Positions 42,841-52,379 of a DNA stretch of 64,000 bases are shown piece by piece. The DNA is from Paludibacteraceae bacterium. Its GTDB lineage: Bacteria > Bacteroidota > Bacteroidia > Bacteroidales > Paludibacteraceae. The translations under genes were made by a program, and so were the position numbers. Under the pieces are notes generated by a model that did not search any database, was not told where the DNA came from, and saw nothing but the letters and a program-made list of their open reading frames with translations. The stretch spans positions 124,001 to 188,000 of the forward strand of contig JAILLP010000024.1 in NCBI GenBank assembly GCA_024693065.1, in the 5' to 3' direction. Position 1 is the first letter of the stretch, and each line of letters opens with the position of its first letter.

Positions 42841-45372
42841 ATGAGAAAAGCAATATTTTCCATACTGATGACGCTGAGCTCCCTGGCATGGGCTTCGGCG
42901 CAGAACTATTTGTGTTTCACCGCCAACGAGGCGAAATCAACCATAGGCATAGAAAACAAGGAGGGGAACCAACCCGACATCGAATACTCCACCGACAAAT
43001 CCAAGTGGAAGAAGCTGGACCCAGCGAAGGGCTACACCTTCAAGAGCGCCCACGAGAAGATATACCTCAGGGGCAATAACAGGGAAGGATTCTCGAAAGA
43101 GAACGGCAGGAGCCGCACCCAGTTCGTCATGACCGGCTCCATCGCCGCCAGCGGTAGTGTCATGAGCCTTGTCGACGGAACGGGCGACGAGCAAACCATT
43201 CCAAGCGACAACTGTTTCATCCGCCTCTTCGCCAAATGTACGAGCCTCACCCATGCGCCTGAGCTGCCCGCCACCCGTCTCGCGAGAGGGTGCTACGAGG
43301 AGATGTTCCAAGGCTGTGAGCAACTGGCCCAAGCACCGCAACTGCCCGCCACGGAATTGGCGGAGAACTGCTACAAAGGCATGTTCCAGGGTTGCGTCAA
43401 CCTCGGCCAAGCGCCAGCATTGCCTGCGAAAAAGCTGGCGAAAGGATGCTACGAGAGCATGTTCTACGGATGTTCCTCCATCACCAAAGCCCCTGCGTTG
43501 CCTGCCACGGAATTGGCGGAGAGCTGCTACGCACTTATGTTCAGGAACTGTGTCAACCTCAGTCAAGCGCCTGAATTGCCTGCTAAGGAATTGGCCCCGA
43601 AGTGCTACTCCAGGATGTTCGACCAATGCAAGAAGATCAATCACCTCAAGGTCCATTTCACCGAGTGGGGAGACAATAGCGTGGATGGCAGACGCACCAC
43701 CGTATGGCTGCAGGACGTAGCCGAGTCGGGCACGTTCGTCAGTCCAGGCAGACTCGCCGCCCAGTTCGGTTCGAGCGCCATACCAGAAGGCTGGGAGGTG
43801 ATCCACGAGGACGGAAAGAGATCCGCCCACGACTACCTCTGCTTCACCACCACCAAGGCGGACGCCTTCATCGGCATGATCAGCTACGGGGAGTCCACCC
43901 CTAACGTGCTCTACTCAACCGACGGAGGAGAGAATTGGAAAGAGGTCGCATTCGGCGACACCCTTCCGTTGCCGTTCAAGGGAGATAAGATATATTTCAA
44001 AGGCATCAATCCTAAGGGTTTCAACCAGACGAAGAACGGTCAGGACGTGCGCTTCTTCATGCAGGGAAGCATCGCCGCCAGCGGCAACGTCATGAGCCTC
44101 GTCGACGGGCTCGGCAACGCGTCACACACCCCTGGCGTGGGCTGTTTCGCCTCGCTCTTCAAGAACTGCGACGCCCTGACGAAGGCGCCCGAACTGCCAG
44201 CCACCTCCTTAGGGGAGGCATGCTACCAAGAGATGTTCTACGGTTGCGGAGGCCTCACCAGCGCTCCTCAACTGCCGGCACAGAAGATGGCGACGGATTG
44301 CTATGACGGTATGTTCGCCAACTGCAAAAACCTTACGGAGGCACCTGCGCTCATCTCCACACAATTGGCCAAAAACTGCTACAACAAGATGTTCTCCACT
44401 TGCAAGGCACTCAAACAAGCCCCTAAACTGCCTGCCACGAAGTTGGCGGAGGGGTGCTACCAATACATGTTCTGCAATTGCGACAACGTCAACTTCCAGG
44501 CGCCAGAGCTACCTGCGAAACAGGCCGCCCCGACGTGCTACCAATACATGTTCGCAGGATGCACCAATCTGAAGCAAGCCCCTGCCCTGCCAGCCGACTC
44601 CTTGGCGAAAGGTTGCTACGAAGGCATGTTCCAGAACTGCGAGAAGCTGGCGAAAGCGCCCGAGCTGCCCGCCACCCGCTTGGAGAAGGAGTGCTACTAC
44701 GCCATGTTCAACAACTGCAAAGCGCTCACCAGCGTACCAGTGTTGCCCGCCACAGTGATGGACAAACGTTGCTACGGCTCCATGTTCGAGGACTGCGTCA
44801 ACCTCACCCAAGCAGGCGCATTGCCTTCCACCCGTTTGGCGGAGGCCTGCTACGAATTCATGTTCAAGGGTTGCAAGAAACTGACGCAAGCGCCGGAACT
44901 GCCGGCCGACACGCTCGCCACGGGATGTTACCAATCGATGTTCCTTGGCTGTACGAGCCTAAACAAGGCACCGCAACTGAACTCCACACACCTGGCTAAC
45001 TTCTGCTACAAGAGCATGTTCAAGGAATGTACGGCGCTCACCCAAGTCGGCGACCTGCCTGCCACCTCGCTCGCCACCAGTTGCTACGAATCCATGTTCG
45101 CCAACTGTACGAAGCTGGTCAAAGCCCCGACGATGTCAGGCACCACCCTCAAGGAGAATTGCTACAAGGAGATGTTCTACCACTGCGGTAGCCTCAACTA
45201 CATCAAGATCAGCTCCACCACCTGGGGAGACAAGAAGGGCAACAGGACCTTCTCGGAGGGATGGGTCGACGGTGTGGCCAAGGAGGGCACCTTCGCATGT
45301 CCTGTCCGCACCATCAAGGAATACTCCGTGAATAAGATTCCAAAGGGATGGAAGGTCGTGGCGAAGAACTAA
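42841..45372 (+). CDS. surface protein of duplicated module with 26-residue CYxxMF repeats
   Basis: 843 residues. Signal peptide (LMTLSSLAWASAQ), then two tandem copies of one module: a beta-rich head (YLCFTA, GSIAASGSVMSLVDG; second copy YLCFTT, GSIAASGNVMSLVDG near residue 333), followed by repeats of the form CYxxMFxxCxxLxxAPxLPAxxLAxx. I count five CYxxMF units plus one CFxxLF in the first module and thirteen plus one in the second; DNA period 78 bases. Each module ends with a TxWGD...GTF cap. The repeat resembles BspA/DUF285-type leucine-rich surface repeats. Unlike its paralogue at 47119 it has no T9SS tail, so its export route past the periplasm is unclear. Confidence 0.82.
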   Translation: MRKAIFSILMTLSSLAWASAQNYLCFTANEAKSTIGIENKEGNQPDIEYSTDKSKWKKLDPAKGYTFKSAHEKIYLRGNNREGFSKENGRSRTQFVMTGSIAASGSVMSLVDGTGDEQTIPSDNCFIRLFAKCTSLTHAPELPATRLARGCYEEMFQGCEQLAQAPQLPATELAENCYKGMFQGCVNLGQAPALPAKKLAKGCYESMFYGCSSITKAPALPATELAESCYALMFRNCVNLSQAPELPAKELAPKCYSRMFDQCKKINHLKVHFTEWGDNSVDGRRTTVWLQDVAESGTFVSPGRLAAQFGSSAIPEGWEVIHEDGKRSAHDYLCFTTTKADAFIGMISYGESTPNVLYSTDGGENWKEVAFGDTLPLPFKGDKIYFKGINPKGFNQTKNGQDVRFFMQGSIAASGNVMSLVDGLGNASHTPGVGCFASLFKNCDALTKAPELPATSLGEACYQEMFYGCGGLTSAPQLPAQKMATDCYDGMFANCKNLTEAPALISTQLAKNCYNKMFSTCKALKQAPKLPATKLAEGCYQYMFCNCDNVNFQAPELPAKQAAPTCYQYMFAGCTNLKQAPALPADSLAKGCYEGMFQNCEKLAKAPELPATRLEKECYYAMFNNCKALTSVPVLPATVMDKRCYGSMFEDCVNLTQAGALPSTRLAEACYEFMFKGCKKLTQAPELPADTLATGCYQSMFLGCTSLNKAPQLNSTHLANFCYKSMFKECTALTQVGDLPATSLATSCYESMFANCTKLVKAPTMSGTTLKENCYKEMFYHCGSLNYIKISSTTWGDKKGNRTFSEGWVDGVAKEGTFACPVRTIKEYSVNKIPKGWKVVAKN

Positions 45373-45434
45373 GGAATCACGTCACCTCCGATTTGAGATG
45401 ACGGGAAAGTTCTTCGAAACAGTTCCTGTGAAGA

Positions 45435-46691
45435 CTATTTCTTCTCAACTGGCTGATAGTAGGTATAGCGAAAACGTCCCTCTATTTTTCCGTTGACCTT
45501 CTTAGATGTGATATTACCGTACAAATCGTAGGTGTATTCGTACGTTGTTATCTCAGGTTCCTTTCCCTTCCTTTCGTACTTGTTCTCGATGACGTTACCC
45601 TGGGAGTCGAATGTTTGGGTTATGCTGAGCTCTAGTTCCCCATTGCGGGGATTATAATAGTATTGATAAACCAATTCATCATCTTTGTTTACGAATTTCC
45701 TTTTATTTTTTATGGTGTCATCCGTCAGGTAAATGGTTTCCTTCCCCTGGTCGGTATATGTGTATTTCTCGGTTAGTTTGTGGTCTCCAAACATTGTCGA
45801 GTATTCTATCAACTCGCCCTTTTCGTTGTATTTGTAATTGTTATCTTTTTCTTTGATTTTCCTTCCATTCTGATCATAGTAGATAGTATCTTCCTCGAAA
45901 CCGAATACCCCCTTGTATTTGGAGGTTACCCGTTTTAGTTTTTTGTTATTACCATACTTGTATTTGGTAATTCCGCCCTTCTCTTTAAGGACGTTGATAA
46001 ACGTGTCTGCGACCAACAGGTTGCCTTTATAAGTATATATTTTTGCGTTGAGAAATTTGTTGTTCTCAAGAAGCGTATATTGGATAAGGCTATCGTTATC
46101 GTCGTATTCATAAATGAACTTATATAGTTTCCCCGACATGAGATTTTCTGGTCGCACCGTCAATTCCTTAATCTTCTGAGTTGCAGTGTACTTATACGAA
46201 ACCAATTGCGTTATATTCCAATGCTTCGTCTTCTTGTCAGTGGAGGCGGTGCTACGGCTCGGCGTGACCTTGTCGTATTTGCTGGCGTTCTTTCCCTGTT
46301 CTTCCTTTATCACTTTGAGATATTCAGACTGGGGAGCGTATTCCTTCGTGATATCCGATTCGAAATATTGTCCGAAGACGAATAGGAATTCGTTTAGAAG
46401 ATTCCCTTTGTCGTCGTAGATAAGTTCTTCGAATAAACCTTCCGTTTGGTGACGGATCAATTGTCCTTTACTGTTGAAAACCAATTTGGTGATCGAATCT
46501 TCCGCAGTTTTCACCGGTCCATTCAGCTTGTAGTCTTTGAGGTCCTTCTTCAACTCGAAATTAAAGGCCGATCTGATTATGTTAAAGTCAAATTTGTCAA
46601 ACTCATCCCCGGCTCTTGTGTGGGAAGAGAAACAAAGAATCAGTATGGCCACCAGCACGGTTTTGTGAATAGAATATTTATTAATCATCAT
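45435..46691 (-). CDS. exported YD/RHS-like repeat protein
   Basis: 418 residues. Signal peptide VLVAILILCFSSHTRAG, then repeated short beta hairpins with YxYNxxGxLxxxxxx character (YDDKGNLLNEFLF, YEYDDNDSLIQYTLL, YKYNEKGELIEYS, YTYDLYGNITSKKV), like the YD repeats of RHS proteins but without an RHS core or toxin tip. Clearly AT-richer than the two CYxxMF genes between which it lies in opposite orientation. Probably periplasmic or surface; no function assigned. Confidence 0.65.
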   Translation of the reverse strand: MMINKYSIHKTVLVAILILCFSSHTRAGDEFDKFDFNIIRSAFNFELKKDLKDYKLNGPVKTAEDSITKLVFNSKGQLIRHQTEGLFEELIYDDKGNLLNEFLFVFGQYFESDITKEYAPQSEYLKVIKEEQGKNASKYDKVTPSRSTASTDKKTKHWNITQLVSYKYTATQKIKELTVRPENLMSGKLYKFIYEYDDNDSLIQYTLLENNKFLNAKIYTYKGNLLVADTFINVLKEKGGITKYKYGNNKKLKRVTSKYKGVFGFEEDTIYYDQNGRKIKEKDNNYKYNEKGELIEYSTMFGDHKLTEKYTYTDQGKETIYLTDDTIKNKRKFVNKDDELVYQYYYNPRNGELELSITQTFDSQGNVIENKYERKGKEPEITTYEYTYDLYGNITSKKVNGKIEGRFRYTYYQPVEKK

Positions 46692-47118
46692 AGCTTATAA
46701 ATCGTTATTGTATTTCCTTGGGTAATATTTGGCGCATCCGTGTCGCATATAACCTTGCCCGTTTGGGATGTAGATCATAGGGGAACACTCTTTCGCCGAA
46801 AAGTACGCATAATTCGTTGAATTTAAAAATGTTTCGTCAATTAATTTGCATGAAATCCTCATACGCTCATCGGGAGTACAGGTCTACCCTTGCTAGGGAT
46901 GGGAGATGGCGCATCCCTTTGCACCTCAGCATGATAGGCTTCCCATAAAAATAGATTGTTTATTGTGCTTTTTTTTTCGAAAAATATAATTTATTCGGTT
47001 AAAAATCTATAATTTTGCAACGAATTTCGGATGAATGAAGGGAAATAATCCACATGATAGTTTATCCCTCAGTGTAGTGTGTCTTTTTATTGATAAAAAA
47101 TAAACGATAATTTAAACA
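46692..47118. other. intergenic region before the large T9SS protein
   Basis: 427 bases between divergent genes. Contains the TAATTTTG box at 47010-47017 and otherwise AT-rich sequence. A GC-richer patch at about 46850-46945 (AGGGATGGGAGATGGCGCATCCCTTTGC) has short inverted pieces and looks vaguely like the GGGGATGTGCATCCC segment at 11490, perhaps a decayed repeat. No gene seen. Confidence 0.5.
47010..47017 (+). promoter_or_regulatory. predicted -7 box of the large T9SS protein
   Basis: TAATTTTG, exact match; leader of roughly 95 bases. Confidence 0.5.
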
Positions 47119-50100
47119 ATGCGATTTAAGATACTCTTATTATGGGCTATTTTGTTCTCTGCCATGGGAATGGTCAATGCCCAGAATTACCTATGTTTCA
47201 CTGCCATAACAGACAATTCGTCCGTTGGAATAAAGGGAAAAGAGAATTTCGTCCCTAACATAGAATACTCATCCACTCCAGACGAAGAATCCTCTTGGAA
47301 GGCAATCACCTCCGGCTCTGTTGAATTATCCTTAGCGGGAGATAAGGTATACTTTAGGGGGGATAACGCCGCAGGTATCATCAACACGGTGGATGACTAC
47401 ACAAATTTCGTAATAACAGGACAGGTAGCCGCCAGCGGAAGCATCATGAGCCTAGTTGACGGGCAGGGAACTTCCTTGGGAATACCTTGCGAGAAGTGCT
47501 TCTACGGACTATTCGACGGATGTGAGGGCCTCGTCCAAGCACCTGAACTGCCCGCCACCACATTGGCAGTGGACTGCTACAAGGAGATGTTCCATGGATG
47601 TGGAATCAAGAGAGCGCCAGAACTGCCCGCCACTGAATTGGAAGAGGGATGCTACGAAGGCTTATTTGACAAATGCACCAACCTTACGGAAGCGCCAGTA
47701 CTGCCCGCCCTAACGATGAAGCAACGGTGCTACTCTAACATGTTCTCTAATTGCACCAGCCTCGTCCAGGCCCCGGAGCTCCCGGCCACCACAATGGCTA
47801 TAGACTGTTATTTGGCCATGTTCGAACAATCCGCCATCGTCCAGGCTCCGAGTCTGCCGAGTACAGTTTTGGCTGAACGTTGCTACGCCAACATGTTTTA
47901 CAAGTGCGCATCCTTGGAGGTGGCTCCGGAACTGCCCGCCACGACTTTGGAGGACGGATGTTACTGTGGCATGTTCAGCAACTGCACAAGCCTCACGAAA
48001 GCTCCTAAACTGCCAGCGATGCAGATGCGTGTGGGGTGTTACTATATCATGTTCGCTAACTGCACTAGCCTCATTGAGGCTCCTGCGCTTCCCTCCATGG
48101 AACTGGATAGCACCTGCTACCGAGAGATGTTCCAAGGATGCACCCAACTCGCTAATGCACCTGAATTGCCGGCCACCGACCTCTCCTCACGATGCTACTT
48201 CGGCATGTTCCGGGAATGCAAATCACTGAAAAGGGCGCCAAAACTCCCTGCCGAAAAACTTGAGCCAGAGTGTTACAATAACATGTTCCTTGGATGTGAA
48301 AACCTCTCTTTTATTCAAGTGGGATGCACGACTTTGGAGCAAGGCTCCTCCATCTGTACGTATAATTGGGTGAAGAATGTGCTCGGAGAAGGCACGTTCA
48401 TTTTCCCTTGTGGCTCGACCTACGACGAACGGGGGGAGTCGAAAGTACCCCCTAATTTCAAGATAGTCGCTAACCCTATCGCCATCTTCATGGATGCGGA
48501 CAGCATGGTGCTCATGCGGGATACTATCCGGTGCGGTACCACCCCTCAATTCAAGGGCCTCACGCCTAAAAAGAATGGCAACGACCGCTTCGTCTACCAA
48601 TTCAAGGGTTGGGACCCGACCCCGAAGGCCCTGACGGTCAGCGACACCTTCGTCTACGTCGCCACATACGACTCGCTCGCTCTATGCGACACGACCATAC
48701 ACTCCTGCTACTCCTACTCGATTAACGGACGCAACATCATGAGGAGCTCGGAATGGACCGACACCACCCACCATGAGGCGGGCAATGACTCCATCATCCA
48801 CTATAAAGTATTCATACACTATGGCGCCACCAGCGACTCTTCCGTATTCTCCTGCGAACCCTACACATGGCGAGGGGAAACCATCACGGAAAGTACCGTA
48901 TGGACGGATACGCTCCAAACCATCTTCGGGTGCGACAGCATCGTCCGCTATAAGTTCACCATCGGCGAGAAGGAGATGAAGGACACCCTGCTGGAAGGCT
49001 GCGAGAAGGTGTTGGTGGGGGACGTGCCTTACTTGCAGGACACGACATGGAATGACACCATAGCCTCTGAGGAGGGATGCGGAACGATTCTTCGCTACAC
49101 GGTCAGGGTCCACCACAAGGAACTCCTTGACTCCTCCGTCACTGCCTGCGACTCCTTCCTCTGGAAGGGCGTGACCATCAAGGAAAACACCTCATGGAAC
49201 GATACGCTACAAAACATCTTCGGGTGCGATAGCATCATTCAATACCACCTAACCCTTAACCATACTATCTTGCAGGATAGCGTGGTGGAGGCTTGCGACT
49301 CTTTCCCGTGGGGAGGATTGGTCTTCAAGGAGAATAACGTGTGGGATGACACCCTATCGTCTGCCGCAGGGTGCGACAGCATCATCCGTTACCACCTCAC
49401 CCTCCATCAACGGACGGAGAGGGATAGCCAAATATTCGCCTGCGACTCCATCGTGTGGGGGAAAAACACCTTCAAGGAGAGCACCAACTGGGACGACAGT
49501 CTGCACTCCGTCCATGGCTGCGACAGCATCATCCATTACCATCTCACCATAGGGGACAAGATGGTGCGGGACAGCGTCATCTCTGCCTGCGACTCCTTCC
49601 TCCTGAACGGTAAAATCATCAGGGAGAACATGGATTGGAGCGACACACTGCTTGCCGGACAAGGATGCGACAGCATCGTCCGTTACCACCTCAACATCCT
49701 TCACAAGACATGGAAGGATTCCACCGTCTACGCCTGCGAACTTTTCCCATGGAAGAAGATTGTTATAGAAGAGAACACGGAATTGTATGACACGCTGGTC
49801 AATGCGCAAGGCTGCGACAGCATTGTCCATTACACGGTCATCATAGGCCATGAATCGGTTAGGGACACCTTCATCACCACCTGTGAAATGGCCACAGATG
49901 GAGAGGAAGCGATCGAATATTTTGAGTATGAGGATGTATACCCGTCCGCACTGGGTTGCGACAGCATTATCCGCTACCACTATACCCTCCAACGTGTGGC
50001 GATAATAGACACCTTCGTCAACTCCTGCGATCCATTCACTTGGCGTGGCAAAACGGTCTACGATGACGCTATATTGTACGACACGCTACAAACTGTCCAT

Positions 50101-51498
50101 GGCTGCGACAGTATTACCCGTTGCATCGTATCCTTCCTGAATGGCCCTATCGCTGTGGAGGAGAGCGTAGCCTGCGACTCCATCGTATGGAAAGGGATTC
50201 TGATCACCCAAGACACCCTCTTGTGCGACACCACATATCTGGAAAGAGGTTGTACGAGCTTGTACTGCTATCAGTTCACCATCCATCACAGCGTCGTAAA
50301 GGATTCCGCCATCTACGCTTGCGACTCGTTGCCTTGGCATGGGGAGATGTTGAAGGAGAGCTGTCTGAGGAGCGACACCTTCTCCACCATCCACGGATGC
50401 GACAGTATCATCCGCTATGACATCACCATCGGGAAAACGGTCGTCACAGACACGCTTCTCTCCGCCTGCGAATCATTCACTTATCAGGGCATAACCTTCC
50501 TCGGGGATACGGTTTGGAACGAAACATTACAGACCACGCAAGGGTGCGACAGCATCATCCGCTACCACCTTACCATCCTCCATGGAACGATAACAGACTC
50601 GTCCGTCACCGCCCTCGACACCTTCTTTTGGCAGGGCAAAGCCATGACGGAGGATGCGCGATGGAACGATACGCTGCAGACGGTGCAGGGGTGCGACAGC
50701 ATCATCCGCTACCAACTCACCATGCAGTATTCGCCTCGAATAGGAGATCTCACCATCGCGGATTCCCTGTTGCTAGGGAAACCGAACGAGACGATTGAGG
50801 TATTCTATAGCTTGGCGGACGGAGAAGTCTCCCAATACGATTTCACCAGGGAGGGTGTCCGTATCTGCGCCGACACGCTCAAGGAGGCGGGCGTGGCATA
50901 CCTTACCATCCCAGGCAATCTGTCGCCAGGGGAATACGCCACCACACTGAACGTCCACGACAGGTTCGGAGCATCTGCCAATCAGGCCGTCACCTTCCAT
51001 GTGGTGAGGGAGGATAATGGGGCGGAGAGTTTCTACCAAAAGCGATGGAACGACCTGCTCATCTGCCAGAACGAAGGGAAACAATTCGCCTCATTCCAAT
51101 GGTATAAGAACAGGAAGAAGATAGAGGGCGCCACCCTCCAGTATTACTGCGACCTCAATGGATTGGGCGGTGAATACATGGTTCAAGTCACCGAAAGGCA
51201 AGGCGCTAAATATTTTATCGAGCCGAAATACTTCACTCGGGAGGCCATGGAAGTCTCCGTCACCGCCACGCCGAACCCTGCCCGAAAGTACGAGAAGGTC
51301 ACCGTGACCATCAACGGCCTCGACAACTCGCAGTTGGAGAATGCCCGGCTGGTGGTATACCATACGAACGGTACGGTGGAATGGATGAGGAAGTCGGTAA
51401 GCAAAGAGACCATGCTGACGCTCCCTGCGGGGGAATATGTGGTGGTGCTCACCGTGAACGATGGCAAGAACATCAATTGTAAGATATTGGTTAAATAA
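47119..51498 (+). CDS. large T9SS-exported repeat protein (CYxxMF repeats plus 14 Cys-Asp-Ser repeats)
   Basis: 1459 residues. Signal peptide ending AMGMVNAQ; head domain as in the 42841 protein (GQVAASGSIMSLVDG); eleven CYxxMF-type units (about 126-390); a bridging domain (about 450-520, YQFKGWDPTPKALTVSDTF, like Listeria-Bacteroides repeats); then 14 units of about 49 residues (about 522-1200) of the form ACDSFxWxG...TLxxxxGCDSIIRYHLT, a repeat frequent in T9SS cargo; a beta sandwich; and from about 1380 a type A sorting tail (ATPNPARKYEKVTVTI, LPAGEYVVVLTVNDGK). Expected to be anchored on the cell surface through the T9SS. Units are uniform enough to suggest recent copying or strong constraint. 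A barrel gene follows after eight bases. Confidence 0.88.
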   Translation: MRFKILLLWAILFSAMGMVNAQNYLCFTAITDNSSVGIKGKENFVPNIEYSSTPDEESSWKAITSGSVELSLAGDKVYFRGDNAAGIINTVDDYTNFVITGQVAASGSIMSLVDGQGTSLGIPCEKCFYGLFDGCEGLVQAPELPATTLAVDCYKEMFHGCGIKRAPELPATELEEGCYEGLFDKCTNLTEAPVLPALTMKQRCYSNMFSNCTSLVQAPELPATTMAIDCYLAMFEQSAIVQAPSLPSTVLAERCYANMFYKCASLEVAPELPATTLEDGCYCGMFSNCTSLTKAPKLPAMQMRVGCYYIMFANCTSLIEAPALPSMELDSTCYREMFQGCTQLANAPELPATDLSSRCYFGMFRECKSLKRAPKLPAEKLEPECYNNMFLGCENLSFIQVGCTTLEQGSSICTYNWVKNVLGEGTFIFPCGSTYDERGESKVPPNFKIVANPIAIFMDADSMVLMRDTIRCGTTPQFKGLTPKKNGNDRFVYQFKGWDPTPKALTVSDTFVYVATYDSLALCDTTIHSCYSYSINGRNIMRSSEWTDTTHHEAGNDSIIHYKVFIHYGATSDSSVFSCEPYTWRGETITESTVWTDTLQTIFGCDSIVRYKFTIGEKEMKDTLLEGCEKVLVGDVPYLQDTTWNDTIASEEGCGTILRYTVRVHHKELLDSSVTACDSFLWKGVTIKENTSWNDTLQNIFGCDSIIQYHLTLNHTILQDSVVEACDSFPWGGLVFKENNVWDDTLSSAAGCDSIIRYHLTLHQRTERDSQIFACDSIVWGKNTFKESTNWDDSLHSVHGCDSIIHYHLTIGDKMVRDSVISACDSFLLNGKIIRENMDWSDTLLAGQGCDSIVRYHLNILHKTWKDSTVYACELFPWKKIVIEENTELYDTLVNAQGCDSIVHYTVIIGHESVRDTFITTCEMATDGEEAIEYFEYEDVYPSALGCDSIIRYHYTLQRVAIIDTFVNSCDPFTWRGKTVYDDAILYDTLQTVHGCDSITRCIVSFLNGPIAVEESVACDSIVWKGILITQDTLLCDTTYLERGCTSLYCYQFTIHHSVVKDSAIYACDSLPWHGEMLKESCLRSDTFSTIHGCDSIIRYDITIGKTVVTDTLLSACESFTYQGITFLGDTVWNETLQTTQGCDSIIRYHLTILHGTITDSSVTALDTFFWQGKAMTEDARWNDTLQTVQGCDSIIRYQLTMQYSPRIGDLTIADSLLLGKPNETIEVFYSLADGEVSQYDFTREGVRICADTLKEAGVAYLTIPGNLSPGEYATTLNVHDRFGASANQAVTFHVVREDNGAESFYQKRWNDLLICQNEGKQFASFQWYKNRKKIEGATLQYYCDLNGLGGEYMVQVTERQGAKYFIEPKYFTREAMEVSVTATPNPARKYEKVTVTINGLDNSQLENARLVVYHTNGTVEWMRKSVSKETMLTLPAGEYVVVLTVNDGKNINCKILVK

Positions 51499-51506
51499 CA
51501 AAGGAA

Positions 51507-52358
51507 ATGAACAAGACAATAGCAACCATCGTGTTGATAACCACGCTGTTCGGTTGGACGGGCGGTTTGCACGCAGAGAATACGCAGATTAACATCTCCT
51601 TGGGCGGAGGCTTACACCCTATCCAATATGAGACGAAAGTGGGTTCCACCTCGCCTGGTGGTGGCGTGCTGTTCCAATGCCAATACCAATATTTTTTCAA
51701 GGGGATCATAGGCATAGGCGCAGGCGTGGGCATCGATTACTATAACGCTTCAACGGAGATCGACGAGACGTTCGAGTCGGAGATCAACGACCCTATCGTG
51801 GGCGGTCCTTACACGCTCCGTACCATCTTCGACGATTGGAAGGAAAAACAGACCCTGTTGATGGCGGAATTACCTGTGGGTATCTATGGCAAGGTGAAGA
51901 TGGGCAGAACGGTGAGCCTCATCCTCGGTGCGGGTGTGAAGGTGGGCGTACCGGTCATCAAGAGCTACCAGATGACGGACGGCACGATCGAGACCAGGGC
52001 CTATTTCGGAGGCAATATGGACACGGAGGTGCGTGACCTGCCTCACCACGGTCTATATGTGGATAAGCAACAAAAGAGGGGCGACATTGTCACCAATACG
52101 ATCTGCACCTCCATCTTCGGGGATATGATGTTTTGTTTCAGGATTAACGAAAGCACTTGGTTCCACTGCGGATTCTACTTCTCGAAGGGTGTGACGGACA
52201 TTGCGGAGCACCACGAATCGATGGAGGGTAATAATTACCACGGCATCCTCAACAGTGACTTGACCGACAAATGCGTGCCGATGAGCGTGGGTGCGAAACT
52301 AGGCGTTTCCGTCTTCCCTTCGAAGGGATCCGACAGAGGCACTTCCGGCAAATGGTAA
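51507..52358 (+). CDS. outer-membrane beta-barrel protein downstream of the T9SS cargo
   Basis: 283 residues. Signal peptide VLITTLFGWTGGLHAE, then INISLGGGLHPIQYETKVG and strand-like repeats with alternating glycine/aromatic residues, closing at VGAKLGVSVFPSKG. Probably a 8-10 strand barrel. Starts eight bases after the T9SS cargo gene, so cotranscribed; it may act as anchor, receptor or partner of that protein. No family recognised. Confidence 0.68.
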   Translation: MNKTIATIVLITTLFGWTGGLHAENTQINISLGGGLHPIQYETKVGSTSPGGGVLFQCQYQYFFKGIIGIGAGVGIDYYNASTEIDETFESEINDPIVGGPYTLRTIFDDWKEKQTLLMAELPVGIYGKVKMGRTVSLILGAGVKVGVPVIKSYQMTDGTIETRAYFGGNMDTEVRDLPHHGLYVDKQQKRGDIVTNTICTSIFGDMMFCFRINESTWFHCGFYFSKGVTDIAEHHESMEGNNYHGILNSDLTDKCVPMSVGAKLGVSVFPSKGSDRGTSGKW

Positions 52359-52379
52359 GCGAGGGGTTCCTTGCTGATA

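Noticed and set aside
47119-51498. Possible polyprotein or frameshifted gene because of its length and repeats
   Set aside because: The frame is continuous with signal peptide at the start and a T9SS tail at the end.
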